Below, one piece after another: positions 1-6,054 of a stretch of DNA of 9,150 bases. Both the position numbers and the translations under genes were made by a program. Position 1 is the first letter of the stretch; each line of letters begins with the position of its first letter. The DNA is from Bacillota bacterium (GTDB lineage: Bacteria > Bacillota > Clostridia > Clostridiales > Clostridiaceae), in contig JAUZPH010000119.1 of the NCBI GenBank assembly GCA_030706065.1, positions 1 to 9,150 on the forward strand, written 5' to 3'. Under the pieces are notes generated by a model. That model searched no databases. It was not told the DNA's origin and saw only the letters and a list, made by a program, of their open reading frames with translations.

Positions 1-347
1 ATTAACAGACATATGAAGACCGAAACAGCTATAAAAGCCTTGAACTCCCTGTCACTAACGTAATTCCCTACGATTGTCCCCATAAACAGTCCAACAAAAG
101 CCCAGGGCAGCAATTTTCTTATATTGCTCCATTCTCCATGCCTGTTGTAATAATATAATGCAAAAGCATCTCCAATCAAAAGCATAGGAAGCATTATACC
201 TGTGGACTCCTTACCTCCAAACACACCGGCAATAATTGGTATAACAGGCATGGAAGCTCCTCCGATTCCCGTTTTTGAAAAACCAATCAAGACTGCAGCT
301 ATTATAAGCCATCCCCACTGCCATAAAGTTAAATCAATTATGTGCAT
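1..347 (-). CDS. TauE/SafE-family membrane transporter, N-terminal part (cut by window edge)
   Basis: This reading frame is open from an ATG at 347-345 to the left edge, giving 115 residues without a stop. An AGGAAGG ribosome binding site lies just upstream of the start. The protein is very hydrophobic and begins MHIIDLTLWQWGW. It then has a glycine-rich stretch GFSKTGIGGASMP at about residues 21-33 and a second helix region ending PMLLIGDAFALYYY. This N-terminal pattern, with a GhxKTGhxG-type turn between the first two membrane segments, is typical of the TauE/SafE (sulfite exporter TauE) family of inner-membrane anion or sulfur-compound exporters. The family is usually about 250 residues, so roughly half is visible. 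The substrate cannot be told from this part. It diverges from ddl and has its own candidate promoter. Confidence 0.82.
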   Translation of the reverse strand, partial: MHIIDLTLWQWGWLIIAAVLIGFSKTGIGGASMPVIPIIAGVFGGKESTGIMLPMLLIGDAFALYYYNRHGEWSNIRKLLPWAFVGLFMGTIVGNYVSDREFKAFIAVSVFICLL

Positions 348-409
348 CGTTCCTTCCTGACCTTTCCCCTCGTAATGCAAAGATTTTTATTACTTTCTAT
401 GTAGTACCT

Positions 410-418
410 ATTATAACA
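410..418 (-). promoter_or_regulatory. Extended -10 promoter candidate for the TauE-family gene
   Basis: Read on the minus strand, this is TG-T-TATAAT, a perfect extended -10 element about 60 bases before the start codon. No good TTGACA-like -35 box sits at 17 bases; the best is a weak TCTTAA. Extended -10 promoters often tolerate this. Confidence 0.45.
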
Positions 419-553
419 TACCACTGTTAAAATTAAGAAGCCTATAAATATTATGAGAACCCCTCATCGTTCGTAAAATAGGGAAGAACGTTAAATGAAT
501 CAGCTTATATTGAATAAGTCCACACAGTACCAAAACTCTCCCCCTGGTGGACC

Positions 554-582
554 TTCATTTTCCATGCAGTCCGCACTATACT
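554..582 (+). promoter_or_regulatory. Weak sigma-A promoter candidate for ddl
   Basis: TATACT at 577-582 is preceded, 17 bases upstream, by TTCATT at 554-559. The -35 box matches the consensus poorly. Just upstream is a 6-bp inverted repeat, GTCCAC at 518-523 and GTGGAC at 547-552. It could be an operator or the rest of a terminator. The remainder of the 348-624 gap shows nothing else I can support. Confidence 0.25.
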
Positions 583-624
583 AATTATTAGAAAAGATAA
601 ACAAAAATTATTGGGAGGTTTATT

Positions 625-1527
625 ATGAAGGTTGGAGTTATAATGGGTGGAATTTCATCTGAAAGAGAGATATCTTTAAGAACAGGTAGAGAGATAGCGG
701 CTTACCTCAGTAAAGAAAAGTATGAGGTTCAACAGATTGTTATTGATAAAAAGGAGGAGCTTTTAGAAAAGGTCAAGGGAATAGATTTTGCTTTTATTGC
801 TCTTCACGGAAAATTCGGTGAAGATGGTACGGTACAGGGAGTCCTTCAAACCCTCGGCATTCCATATTCAGGAGGAGGCGTAGCCTGCAGCGCCCTATGC
901 ATGGATAAAGACATGACTAAAAAAATACTCAGATATGCAGGAATCAATACTGCAGATTGGATTATTATTAGAGAAGAAGAGAACATTGACGAAGCTAAAT
1001 TGAAAAAGCTCGGCCTGCCTGCAGTTGTCAAACCAAACAGTGGAGGCTCTTCAGTAGCTACCAATGTCGTAAAAAGTATGGAGGAACTTAATGCAGCAGT
1101 AAAAGAAGCTTTGAAATATGACAATGAGGTAATGATTGAACAGTATATAAAAGGCGATGAGATTACATGCTGCATATTAAATGGCGAGCTGCTTCCGATA
1201 CTTGCTATAAAGCCAAAGGCTTCCTTCTTTGACTATACCTCAAAATATTCCGACGGAGGTGCTGAAGAAGTTGTCATTGAGCTCCATCCGGCACTTCATG
1301 ATATGGTGGAGAAAATAGCTCTTCAGTGCTGGGAACACCTGAAGTGCAGTGTATATTCAAGAGTTGATATTTTCATCCGGGATGGAGTTCCTTTTGTACT
1401 TGAAATAAACACCTTGCCGGGAATGACAAGCAACAGCCTGTTCCCAAAGAGTGCTGCAGCAGTTGGAATGACCTTTTCGGAACTGCTGGATTCAATAATC
1501 CAGTATTCGCTTAAGGAAACCAGATAA
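625..1527 (+). CDS. ddl: D-alanine--D-alanine ligase
   Basis: This is a cytoplasmic ATP-grasp enzyme that joins two D-alanines using ATP, supplying the end of the peptidoglycan stem peptide. The 300 residues match the usual Ddl length. Visible landmarks are GGISSEREISL at 8-18, whose Glu13 corresponds to the substrate-binding Glu15 of E. coli DdlB. HGKFGEDG lies at 61-68, and VVKPNSGGSSV at 134-144 forms the nucleotide-binding loop with the catalytic Ser. The Lys207-Tyr208 pair sits in FFDYTSKY. RVD at 246-248 and LEIN at 259-262 supply the Mg ligands Asp248, Glu260 and Asn262, followed by LPGMT and SLFPKSA. The loop reads SGGSSVAT instead of the proteobacterial EGSSVGM, as I recall for clostridial Ddl proteins. 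The start is fixed by GGGAGG at 613-618, six bases before the ATG. It appears monocistronic, ending in a strong terminator. The tyrosine in KY argues for D-Ala-D-Ala rather than D-Ala-D-lactate product, an inference only. Confidence 0.97.
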   Translation: MKVGVIMGGISSEREISLRTGREIAAYLSKEKYEVQQIVIDKKEELLEKVKGIDFAFIALHGKFGEDGTVQGVLQTLGIPYSGGGVACSALCMDKDMTKKILRYAGINTADWIIIREEENIDEAKLKKLGLPAVVKPNSGGSSVATNVVKSMEELNAAVKEALKYDNEVMIEQYIKGDEITCCILNGELLPILAIKPKASFFDYTSKYSDGGAEEVVIELHPALHDMVEKIALQCWEHLKCSVYSRVDIFIRDGVPFVLEINTLPGMTSNSLFPKSAAAVGMTFSELLDSIIQYSLKETR

Positions 1528-1544
1528 AATATTATATTTAAAGT

Positions 1545-1576
1545 AAAAAGGCCAACGGGGGATAGTTGGCCTTTTT
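1545..1576 (+). terminator. Intrinsic terminator of ddl
   Basis: A perfect 12-bp stem, AAAAAGGCCAAC at 1545-1556 and GTTGGCCTTTTT at 1565-1576, encloses an 8-base loop, GGGGGATA. The 3' arm ends in five T residues. It starts 17 bases after the ddl stop codon. Confidence 0.9.
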
Positions 1577-1664
1577 AAATATTGGCTTAAAAATAATTCC
1601 AAGCTGCAGCAACTAACAATATTTTGTTATTTTAACAGTATTTCATTCAATTCTTATCTTTTTT

Positions 1665-1673
1665 TGATATAAT
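1665..1673 (+). promoter_or_regulatory. Extended -10 promoter for the 44-residue membrane protein
   Basis: TG-A-TATAAT is a perfect extended -10 element about 40 bases upstream of the start codon and lies after the ddl terminator. The -35 region has only a weak TTCAAT at 1646-1651. This suggests the small gene has its own promoter. Confidence 0.5.
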
Positions 1674-1714
1674 TAATACATCGGAAATAATTATTTATGG
1701 AGGAACAAGGATTT

Positions 1715-1849
1715 ATGAGAAAATTGATTAGCTTTATCATCGGAATCATACTTGTCGTACTGGCAATAAGGATAACTATAAGTATACTGAAAATTGTATT
1801 TGTCCTGTTTATAATATATCTTATTTATGACATCCTCAAAAGGAGGTAG
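1715..1849 (+). CDS. Small hydrophobic membrane protein, 44 residues, family unknown
   Basis: The frame runs from ATG at 1715 to TAG at 1847-1849 and is too short for usual ORF cut-offs. The product begins MRKLISFIIGIILVVLAIR and ends LIYDILKRR. It is almost entirely hydrophobic between positively charged ends, so it likely forms one long or two short membrane segments with both termini inside. GGAGGA at 1699-1704 lies 10 bases before the start. An in-frame ATG at 1697 would add six residues (MEEQGF) but would overlap that ribosome binding site, so I prefer 1715. A TATAAT promoter upstream and a terminator overlapping the stop codon frame it as a stand-alone transcript. I do not recognise a family and propose no function. 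Confidence 0.65.
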   Translation: MRKLISFIIGIILVVLAIRITISILKIVFVLFIIYLIYDILKRR

Positions 1850-1878
1850 CACACCGAATGCTGCCTCCTTATCTTTTC
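1840..1878 (+). terminator. Terminator overlapping the stop codon of the small membrane protein
   Basis: AAGGAGGTAGC at 1840-1850 pairs with GCTGCCTCCTT at 1860-1870, an 11-bp stem with one G-T wobble and a 9-base loop. The TAG stop codon (1847-1849) is inside the 5' arm. The downstream tract, ATCTTTTC, is only moderately T-rich. Confidence 0.75.
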
Positions 1879-1929
1879 TATTAGTACTGCGTCCAGAAAC
1901 TTATTTTTATCACATTCTAACATCACTTG

Positions 1930-1954
1930 AAAAAAGCCATCCATACTAGTGGAT
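1930..1954 (-). terminator. Weak intrinsic terminator candidate on the minus strand
   Basis: On the minus strand, ATCCA pairs with TGGAT across a 6-base loop. Three bases (GGC) then lead into six T residues (plus-strand A run at 1930-1935). The stem is only 5 bp, so this is weak. It is correctly placed to end transcripts coming from the redox operon and from the structured RNA candidate. Confidence 0.3.
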
Positions 1955-1988
1955 TAAAAATTATATTTTAACAAAACATAATAAGTGC

Positions 1989-2125
1989 CCTGGAACACAG
2001 CGACGGGTGGATAAGAGAAGAAATGAACACCTCGCAATACTTTGTGCGAAGTGTACTGTGCCACCAGAATAACGGCACCTATTGGTCTTCATATTATGAA
2101 TAGCCCATCACTGCCACTTTCCAGG
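1989..2125 (-). ncRNA. Candidate structured RNA or structured 3' UTR, about 137 nt
   Basis: The 310-bp gap between the small membrane gene and the redox operon holds no convincing protein gene, but it folds. The outer stem is 1989-1995 with 2119-2125 (CCTGGAA/TTCCAGG). After a small internal loop, 1998-2007 pairs with 2104-2113 (10 bp). Inside are hairpins 2079-2083/2099-2103, 2058-2062/2074-2078 and 2027-2036/2045-2054 (10 bp, 8-base loop). Several helices abut directly, as in a multi-way junction. Three positions (2001/2110, 2004/2107, 2031/2050) are G-U pairs on the minus strand but C-A mismatches on the plus strand, which points to minus-strand RNA. It begins 35 bases after the flavoprotein stop codon, so it may be a 3' UTR. 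I see no clear promoter of its own and do not recognise a known RNA family. The fold was done by eye. Confidence 0.4.
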
Positions 2126-2136
2126 AGAAATTGATG

Positions 2137-2160
2137 AAGGAAGGCCTCTCAACCTTCCTT
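2137..2160 (-). terminator. Hairpin at the end of the redox operon, possible weak terminator
   Basis: AAGGAAGG at 2137-2144 and CCTTCCTT at 2153-2160 form a perfect 8-bp stem with an 8-base loop. It touches the last base of the flavoprotein stop codon. On the minus strand it is followed by CATCAATTTCT, a poor T tract, so read-through into the structured region at 1989-2125 is plausible. Confidence 0.4.
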
Positions 2161-3437
2161 TACAGAAGCTTCTGGTCCATAATTCCCATTAAATTTACTC
2201 TTTCAACCCTTCCTTTTATCTCCTCCAAATCTGTAGTATACAATCCGATATCCTTCATTCTCTTGAAATACTCTGCACCGGCAAATGTATACCTGTTCCT
2301 CCTGCCCTCCTTCGTGGATAACTGATAATTTGCAAAAGCTATCAGATCACCAATTGCAATAGTTTTAGGAAGTGTAAGAAGCGGTATTCCCAAACCGTGC
2401 CTTACTGCATTGTGTCCTGCGAGAGAGCCAGTACAAATAGCTTCAGTATGGCCAACAAAAAGGCCTGCCTTTTCTCCTCCAACGAAGAGGTTATCAAGCC
2501 CCTTTACCCTCATGTCATCCGTCCTTGGTGCTACAGATAGATACCTTATGGAATTACCCTTCCCTCCTGCATAGGGATCTACATATTTCGCATGTTCGAG
2601 GCCATTAATCTTTCTCAGCTTTTCCAAAGGATAGTATGATGTCATGAGCTTTGCATGGCCAGTATCCAAAAGTACCACATTTTCAGCAAATTCCTTAAGA
2701 GCATACTGCTGACATACCTTCAGTTTTAATTTATCTAAATTGACATCTTCAGCGGGAACCTTTAAAACCACAACACCTTTTTCATCCAACTCTTTTGCAA
2801 CCTCTGGTGATAAGCTCTCCTTTGCCAACTTGCAGGAACCGCTGAAAGCGCCAAACACATCATCTTCACGTTCCCCCTGAAGGTCATCTATTCCCGCTCT
2901 GCTGCTTAAGCTCACCCTTGGCCCAAAAGCTGGACATCTTAGTACACACATGGAACAGCCGTTTCCGTATCTCAGGCAATTACCCATAGGGCCTGTGGAG
3001 CCGGTAGTTTCAATAAACACATCTCCGTTGTAGAAGCTGCCATCCGAGAGGTATACGCCTTTTATACATTTACTTTCTTTCTCAACATCTACCACTCTTG
3101 ACAGCAGTTTAATAGTTATTCCCAGATTCTTAAGGTAATCCTGGACTTCTCTCTCCACAATATTTACGTCGTACAGCCAGGCATGCTTATGTCCAGGAAA
3201 GTCGATGTTTCGGTGCCTGCTGAAATTATCCGTTATATTGATAAGGTCTCCGGCGCCCAAAAACTTTAACTCCTCAGAGGCTGTGTACCTTCCGTTGTTC
3301 CTCATTATGCCTCCGACATTACCTAATCCAAGCACCATATCGGTCTTTTCAAAGAGGGCAACCTCTGCACCTGCCTTTTTTGCTGTAATAGCTGCTGCAC
3401 AGCCTGACCATCCTCCGCCAATAACAACAACCTTCAT
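2160..3437 (-). CDS. FAD-dependent oxidoreductase, TrmFO/MnmG-like flavoprotein
   Basis: The N-terminus, MKVVVIGGGWSGCAAAITAKKAGAEVALFEK, is a Rossmann FAD-binding fold with GGGWSG at 7-12 and the ribose-binding Glu at 30. The C-terminal part, LFVGGEKAGLFVGHTEAICTGSLAGHNAVR at about 317-346 followed by LPKTIAIGDLIAF, strongly resembles the FAD-binding end of TrmFO/MnmG proteins. In between, Cys154, Cys161, Cys164 and Cys168 form C-x6-C-x2-C-x3-CP, a ferredoxin-like arrangement that could hold an iron-sulfur cluster; this is inference. At 425 residues it is near TrmFO length, but the cysteine block and partner gene argue against a tRNA-methylation role. The ATG overlaps the TGA of the upstream gene (ATGA, 3434-3437), with GGGGAG nine bases before it, implying translational coupling. 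It probably receives or donates electrons through the PyrK-like partner. Its substrate is unknown. Confidence 0.8.
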   Translation of the reverse strand: MKVVVIGGGWSGCAAAITAKKAGAEVALFEKTDMVLGLGNVGGIMRNNGRYTASEELKFLGAGDLINITDNFSRHRNIDFPGHKHAWLYDVNIVEREVQDYLKNLGITIKLLSRVVDVEKESKCIKGVYLSDGSFYNGDVFIETTGSTGPMGNCLRYGNGCSMCVLRCPAFGPRVSLSSRAGIDDLQGEREDDVFGAFSGSCKLAKESLSPEVAKELDEKGVVVLKVPAEDVNLDKLKLKVCQQYALKEFAENVVLLDTGHAKLMTSYYPLEKLRKINGLEHAKYVDPYAGGKGNSIRYLSVAPRTDDMRVKGLDNLFVGGEKAGLFVGHTEAICTGSLAGHNAVRHGLGIPLLTLPKTIAIGDLIAFANYQLSTKEGRRNRYTFAGAEYFKRMKDIGLYTTDLEEIKGRVERVNLMGIMDQKLL

Positions 3438-4420
3438 ATCAATCTTCTCCCCTCAAATAATTTTTTAGGTTCTGTCTGAATCTTGCAGAGCCGCTTTACA
3501 ACATGGCCCTTGAACCTTGCACTGCAGCTTCCGCACACCCCTTCACCGCAGCACATTCTGGCATTATTGCAGCTTGCAGTCTTTACCCTGCCTTCGACGA
3601 ATTCTACCAATTTGAAATTTAGTATATCAGGGCCGTCACAGTGAAGCAGATTTATCTTTTCTTCCTCTATGCAGCGGCTGATAATTTCCTTAAGTTCACC
3701 GGACAGTTCACCTTTCTCTAGAGTATTGCATTCTATTACTCTGCAGTCATAGTTTATAAGATATTCGTTTATAAAGGCCTCTCTGTAATTTGCCTTATCC
3801 AGAATAACTATCAACCTGTTCCCGTTAGAATACAGCTTTTTAAGCACCGGGATCATCGGAGCCTGTCCTATCCCTCTTGCAACAATCAAGGATACACCGT
3901 CTTCTGCCGAGTATATATTTTTTAATCCAAATATTCCATTCCAAAAGGGTGCTCTGATAAGCATATTCTCATTTTCCTCTAGATTGTTGATGGTCTTGGT
4001 TTTTATTCCCTTTATCTCAATTGCTACCTTTATCCAGTTTTCCTCCGTATTAACGTCCATTATAGAAATAGGAGCATCATAAAACTGGGTGGTTTTTGGG
4101 CTTCTCATAAAAATATAGCTTCCAGGATGCATTAAATCCTGAGCTATTTTATGGGTTGTGAGAAGTGTAAATATCACTACCTTATTCTCAATAATCTCCT
4201 TCTTCAATACTTTACAAAAGTAGTTCTTCCTTTGAGCCTTGGCCTTTTCTCCATTCCAAACATATTCCTGATATATACATACACCCTTCCAGTTTATACA
4301 ATCACAAAAGGTTTTCCCTGATAGCTGTGAACAGAGTATGCATTCCCCTACCTCTGCAAGATGGCACGGGCAGTATTCAGTACCCGCATCGATACAATCT
4401 GTGACCTCGTAATTCATCAT
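3434..4420 (-). CDS. PyrK-like FAD/NAD-binding [2Fe-2S] electron-transfer protein
   Basis: This is a 328-residue relative of the dihydroorotate dehydrogenase electron-transfer subunit (PyrK, about 260 residues) with an extra N-terminal block. Residues 1-50 are Cys-rich (Cys9, 17, 19, 27, 30, 39, 41, 48) and may bind metal. A ferredoxin-reductase-type FAD domain follows; its YDAPISI at 114-120 matches the RP[LI]S[IV] flavin motif of PyrK, with Ala replacing Arg. A nucleotide-binding segment, VARGIGQAPMIPVLKKL, lies at about 180-196. The C-terminus has CNNARMCCGEGVCGSC at 284-299 plus Cys312, a [2Fe-2S] binding pattern. Proteins of this kind are often labelled sulfide/dihydroorotate dehydrogenase-like. 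No pyrimidine genes are nearby, so a PyrK role proper is unlikely. The likely job is moving electrons between NAD(P)H and the adjoining flavoprotein. The start is the first of two adjacent ATG codons, after an AGGCAGG site. Confidence 0.8.
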   Translation of the reverse strand: MMNYEVTDCIDAGTEYCPCHLAEVGECILCSQLSGKTFCDCINWKGVCIYQEYVWNGEKAKAQRKNYFCKVLKKEIIENKVVIFTLLTTHKIAQDLMHPGSYIFMRSPKTTQFYDAPISIMDVNTEENWIKVAIEIKGIKTKTINNLEENENMLIRAPFWNGIFGLKNIYSAEDGVSLIVARGIGQAPMIPVLKKLYSNGNRLIVILDKANYREAFINEYLINYDCRVIECNTLEKGELSGELKEIISRCIEEEKINLLHCDGPDILNFKLVEFVEGRVKTASCNNARMCCGEGVCGSCSARFKGHVVKRLCKIQTEPKKLFEGRRLI

Positions 4421-4611
4421 TCAACCTGCCTTTCTAGAATATTCAAAGCAAGGATAAAAAAACTTGAACCTGTCTTAAAAGCTTATAGCGTAAGCACTTT
4501 ATCAAAAATCCAAGTCTATAATATTAAAATATTTATTTCCACAAATTTTGTTACTAAGGTTATTCTATTTTACCAATTATTTAATTGACCGAGTTTGCTT
4601 TTGCTTTCTAT

Positions 4612-4803
4612 AGGAGGCTGTGAAAAAAGTAATTCTATAGGTTTCGCTACCCTCTTTGGATTCCTTTAGGGTGCAAAACAATTATTAATTGTTTTGTCGC
4701 TTGTGGCCCCTTTTGTATTCCTTTGGGGAGCGCAACAATTATCAATTGTTGCGTGCCACAAGCGCCCCACGAAAAAGAATGACTATGTTTTTCACATCCT
4801 CCT
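4612..4803. repeat. 192-bp palindromic, internally duplicated repeat (MITE-like or extragenic palindrome)
   Basis: The ends are imperfect inverted repeats: 4612-4635 (starting AGGAGGCTGTGAAAAA) against 4777-4803 (ending TTTTTCACATCCTCCT). Inside, CGCTTGTGGC at 4698-4707 is exactly complementary to GCCACAAGCG at 4755-4764. Two near-identical 37-base units, 4660-4696 and 4717-4753, are direct repeats 57 bases apart. Each contains a 23-base palindrome (4674-4696 with 11-bp arms around one base, and 4731-4753 with 10-bp arms around three). There is no transposase and no obvious target-site duplication. The differences between the two palindromes are compensatory: AAAA/TTTT in one is GCAA/TTGC in the other, so both still pair. 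That suggests the fold is maintained. It may also block read-through between flanking transcripts. Confidence 0.75.
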
Positions 4804-4830
4804 AAAGTATATAATTCACTTTTCCCCTTC

Positions 4831-4864
4831 ATGACAAAAGGCAGAGTAAAAGAAATACTCTACC
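4831..4864 (-). terminator. Intrinsic terminator of the S11 carboxypeptidase gene
   Basis: On the minus strand, GGTAGAGTA (4864-4856) pairs with TACTCTGCC (4848-4840), eight pairs with one mismatch and a 7-base loop. TTTTGTCAT follows as the T tract. An 11-bp exact inverted repeat, 4831-4841 and 4920-4930, places a second arm three bases after the stop codon that can pair with this T tract. Confidence 0.65.
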
Positions 4865-4932
4865 TTCTATAAATCTTTAAAATGCCAATGTTCACATTTT
4901 TGAAATGCTTTTGTTAAAACCTTTTGTCATAC

Positions 4933-6054
4933 CTATTTTAAGAATTTAAACCACTTTCTCAAGCCCTTTTGCTTTTCAAGGGTATTGCTGCTTATCAGAG
5001 GGGTTGAATAGATAAGCTTCTTATCCTCATATATGTTCATCGTTCCCACCTTTTCACCCCTGCTCAAAGGTGGTGTTAAATCCTTTGGCACTGCAACCTT
5101 CGTCTCTATCTCCGCACCAATTCTTACTGGTACAACAGCATCCTCTCTACAGACCAGCTTCAGTTCACTTTTCGCCTTGGGAACCTTCATTGAATAGACC
5201 GGTTCATTTTTCGTGGAAACCTTTTTGTATTCATATCTCCTGGTAATATACTCATAGATTTTTTTTGTCTCCTGCCACCTTTGGGGACAGTTAATCAAAA
5301 CTATTATAATATCATTCCCATCCTTATTAACCGACGATACCAGACACTTTCCGGCCTTGCCGGTATATCCTGTCTTAACGCCATTTGCCTGAGGAAGAAA
5401 CCAGAGTATCTTATTAATATTATTAAATCCCCGGCTAAAGCCGTACTGTTCCTTTGTTACAATCTTGGCAGCCACAATTTCATTAAACTCCCTTGTTTCC
5501 TTTGCTTTTGCAGTTAATAATGCCAGGTCATAAGCAGTAGTATAGTGCATAACGCTGTCAAGTCCATGAGGTGACTCGAAATGAGTATCTACAAGGCCTA
5601 TTGTTGCAGCATACTCATTCATCAAATGGGCAAATTTATCTACACTCCCGGTGATGCCTTCGGCTATGGCAATTGCGGCATCGTTACCGCTTCTAAGCAT
5701 GAGACCGTAAACAAGTTCCCTTATGGTTATTTCCTCTCCCTTTCTATACCCCACCACCGATCCTCTGATACCTGCGGCTCTTGCACTGATTGGCACCTTC
5801 TTATCCAGTTCACCATATTTTAATGCAACTAAAGCCGTCATTATTTTTGTTGTACTTGCCATTGGAGTTATACTATGGGCATTTTTATCATATAAAATTC
5901 TTTTACTTCCAGCATCTACAGCCACAGCATAATGTGCACTCACATAGGGCGCCTTTATTTCACTGTCAGGTGCAGCCTTACTGGGTACCTCACCAAAAGA
6001 CATAAATACTATTAGAGCCGCTGTAAAAACATTTATTTTAGTCCTTCCTAGCAA
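4933..6054 (-). CDS. Secreted D-alanyl-D-alanine carboxypeptidase (peptidase S11, PBP5 type)
   Basis: This enzyme removes the terminal D-Ala from peptidoglycan stem peptides outside the membrane. All three S11 active-site motifs are present: STTK at 67-70 (Ser67 nucleophile), SGN at 122-124 and KTG at 228-230. A signal peptide covers about 1-27, ending SKAA. A PBP5 C-terminal beta domain spans about 285-352, and a basic tail, KQKGLRKWFKFLK, could sit on the membrane. At 373 residues the length is normal for DacF/DacB proteins. The start is TTG (6054-6052): an in-frame TGA sits just upstream, no ATG is available in frame, and AGAGAGGTG lies seven bases before it. A 7-bp inverted repeat (6057-6063/6098-6104) overlaps the end of that ribosome binding site. 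It is divergent from the DUF2953-ytfJ pair, which hints at a sporulation role like B. subtilis dacF, but that is inference. Confidence 0.94.
   Translation of the reverse strand: MLGRTKINVFTAALIVFMSFGEVPSKAAPDSEIKAPYVSAHYAVAVDAGSKRILYDKNAHSITPMASTTKIMTALVALKYGELDKKVPISARAAGIRGSVVGYRKGEEITIRELVYGLMLRSGNDAAIAIAEGITGSVDKFAHLMNEYAATIGLVDTHFESPHGLDSVMHYTTAYDLALLTAKAKETREFNEIVAAKIVTKEQYGFSRGFNNINKILWFLPQANGVKTGYTGKAGKCLVSSVNKDGNDIIIVLINCPQRWQETKKIYEYITRRYEYKKVSTKNEPVYSMKVPKAKSELKLVCREDAVVPVRIGAEIETKVAVPKDLTPPLSRGEKVGTMNIYEDKKLIYSTPLISSNTLEKQKGLRKWFKFLK

Larger units (their letters stand above)
4421..4932. other. 512-bp gap between redox operon and carboxypeptidase gene, no protein gene
   Basis: This gap holds the AT-rich upstream region of the redox operon (about 4421-4600), the palindromic repeat at 4612-4803, and the carboxypeptidase terminator region at 4831-4930. 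In the upstream region, GCTTA-CGCTA-TAAGC (minus-strand reading of 4481-4495) is a 5-bp inverted repeat with a 5-base spacer and could be an operator. I could not fix a convincing -35/-10 pair for the operon. Confidence 0.6.

Noticed and set aside
518..552. T-box or other riboswitch upstream of ddl (inverted GTCCAC/GTGGAC)
   Set aside because: The stem is only 6 bp, T-box core sequences are absent, and no terminator/antiterminator pair is visible before the start codon.
495..584. 29-codon ORF upstream of ddl (begins MNQLILNK)
   Set aside because: A GGGAAG lies eight bases upstream, so a leader peptide is possible. The site is weak, the ORF overlaps the promoter candidate, and the sequence matches nothing I know.
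846..1175. 109-residue minus-strand ORF within ddl
   Set aside because: It is a shadow of the well-supported ddl frame, with no ribosome binding site or family features.
1984..2103. Plus-strand 39-codon open stretch ending YWSSYYE, with an internal ATG giving 26 residues
   Set aside because: The composition is protein-like and could be a gene remnant. But there is no start with a ribosome binding site, no recognised family, and the strand-specific pairing favours minus-strand RNA.
4660..4753. CRISPR-like repeat pair
   Set aside because: There are only two copies, they are themselves palindromic, the intervening 20 bases take part in another inverted repeat, and no cas genes are present.
4647..4832. 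61-residue minus-strand ORF with an internal repeat (QLIIV and PKGIQ twice)
   Set aside because: Almost all of it lies inside the palindromic repeat at 4612-4803, and its internal repetition just reflects the 57-base direct duplication. No ribosome binding site suits its start.
5281..5932. Several plus-strand ORFs of 69-80 codons opposite the S11 carboxypeptidase
   Set aside because: They are antisense shadows of a gene with all three catalytic motifs intact.
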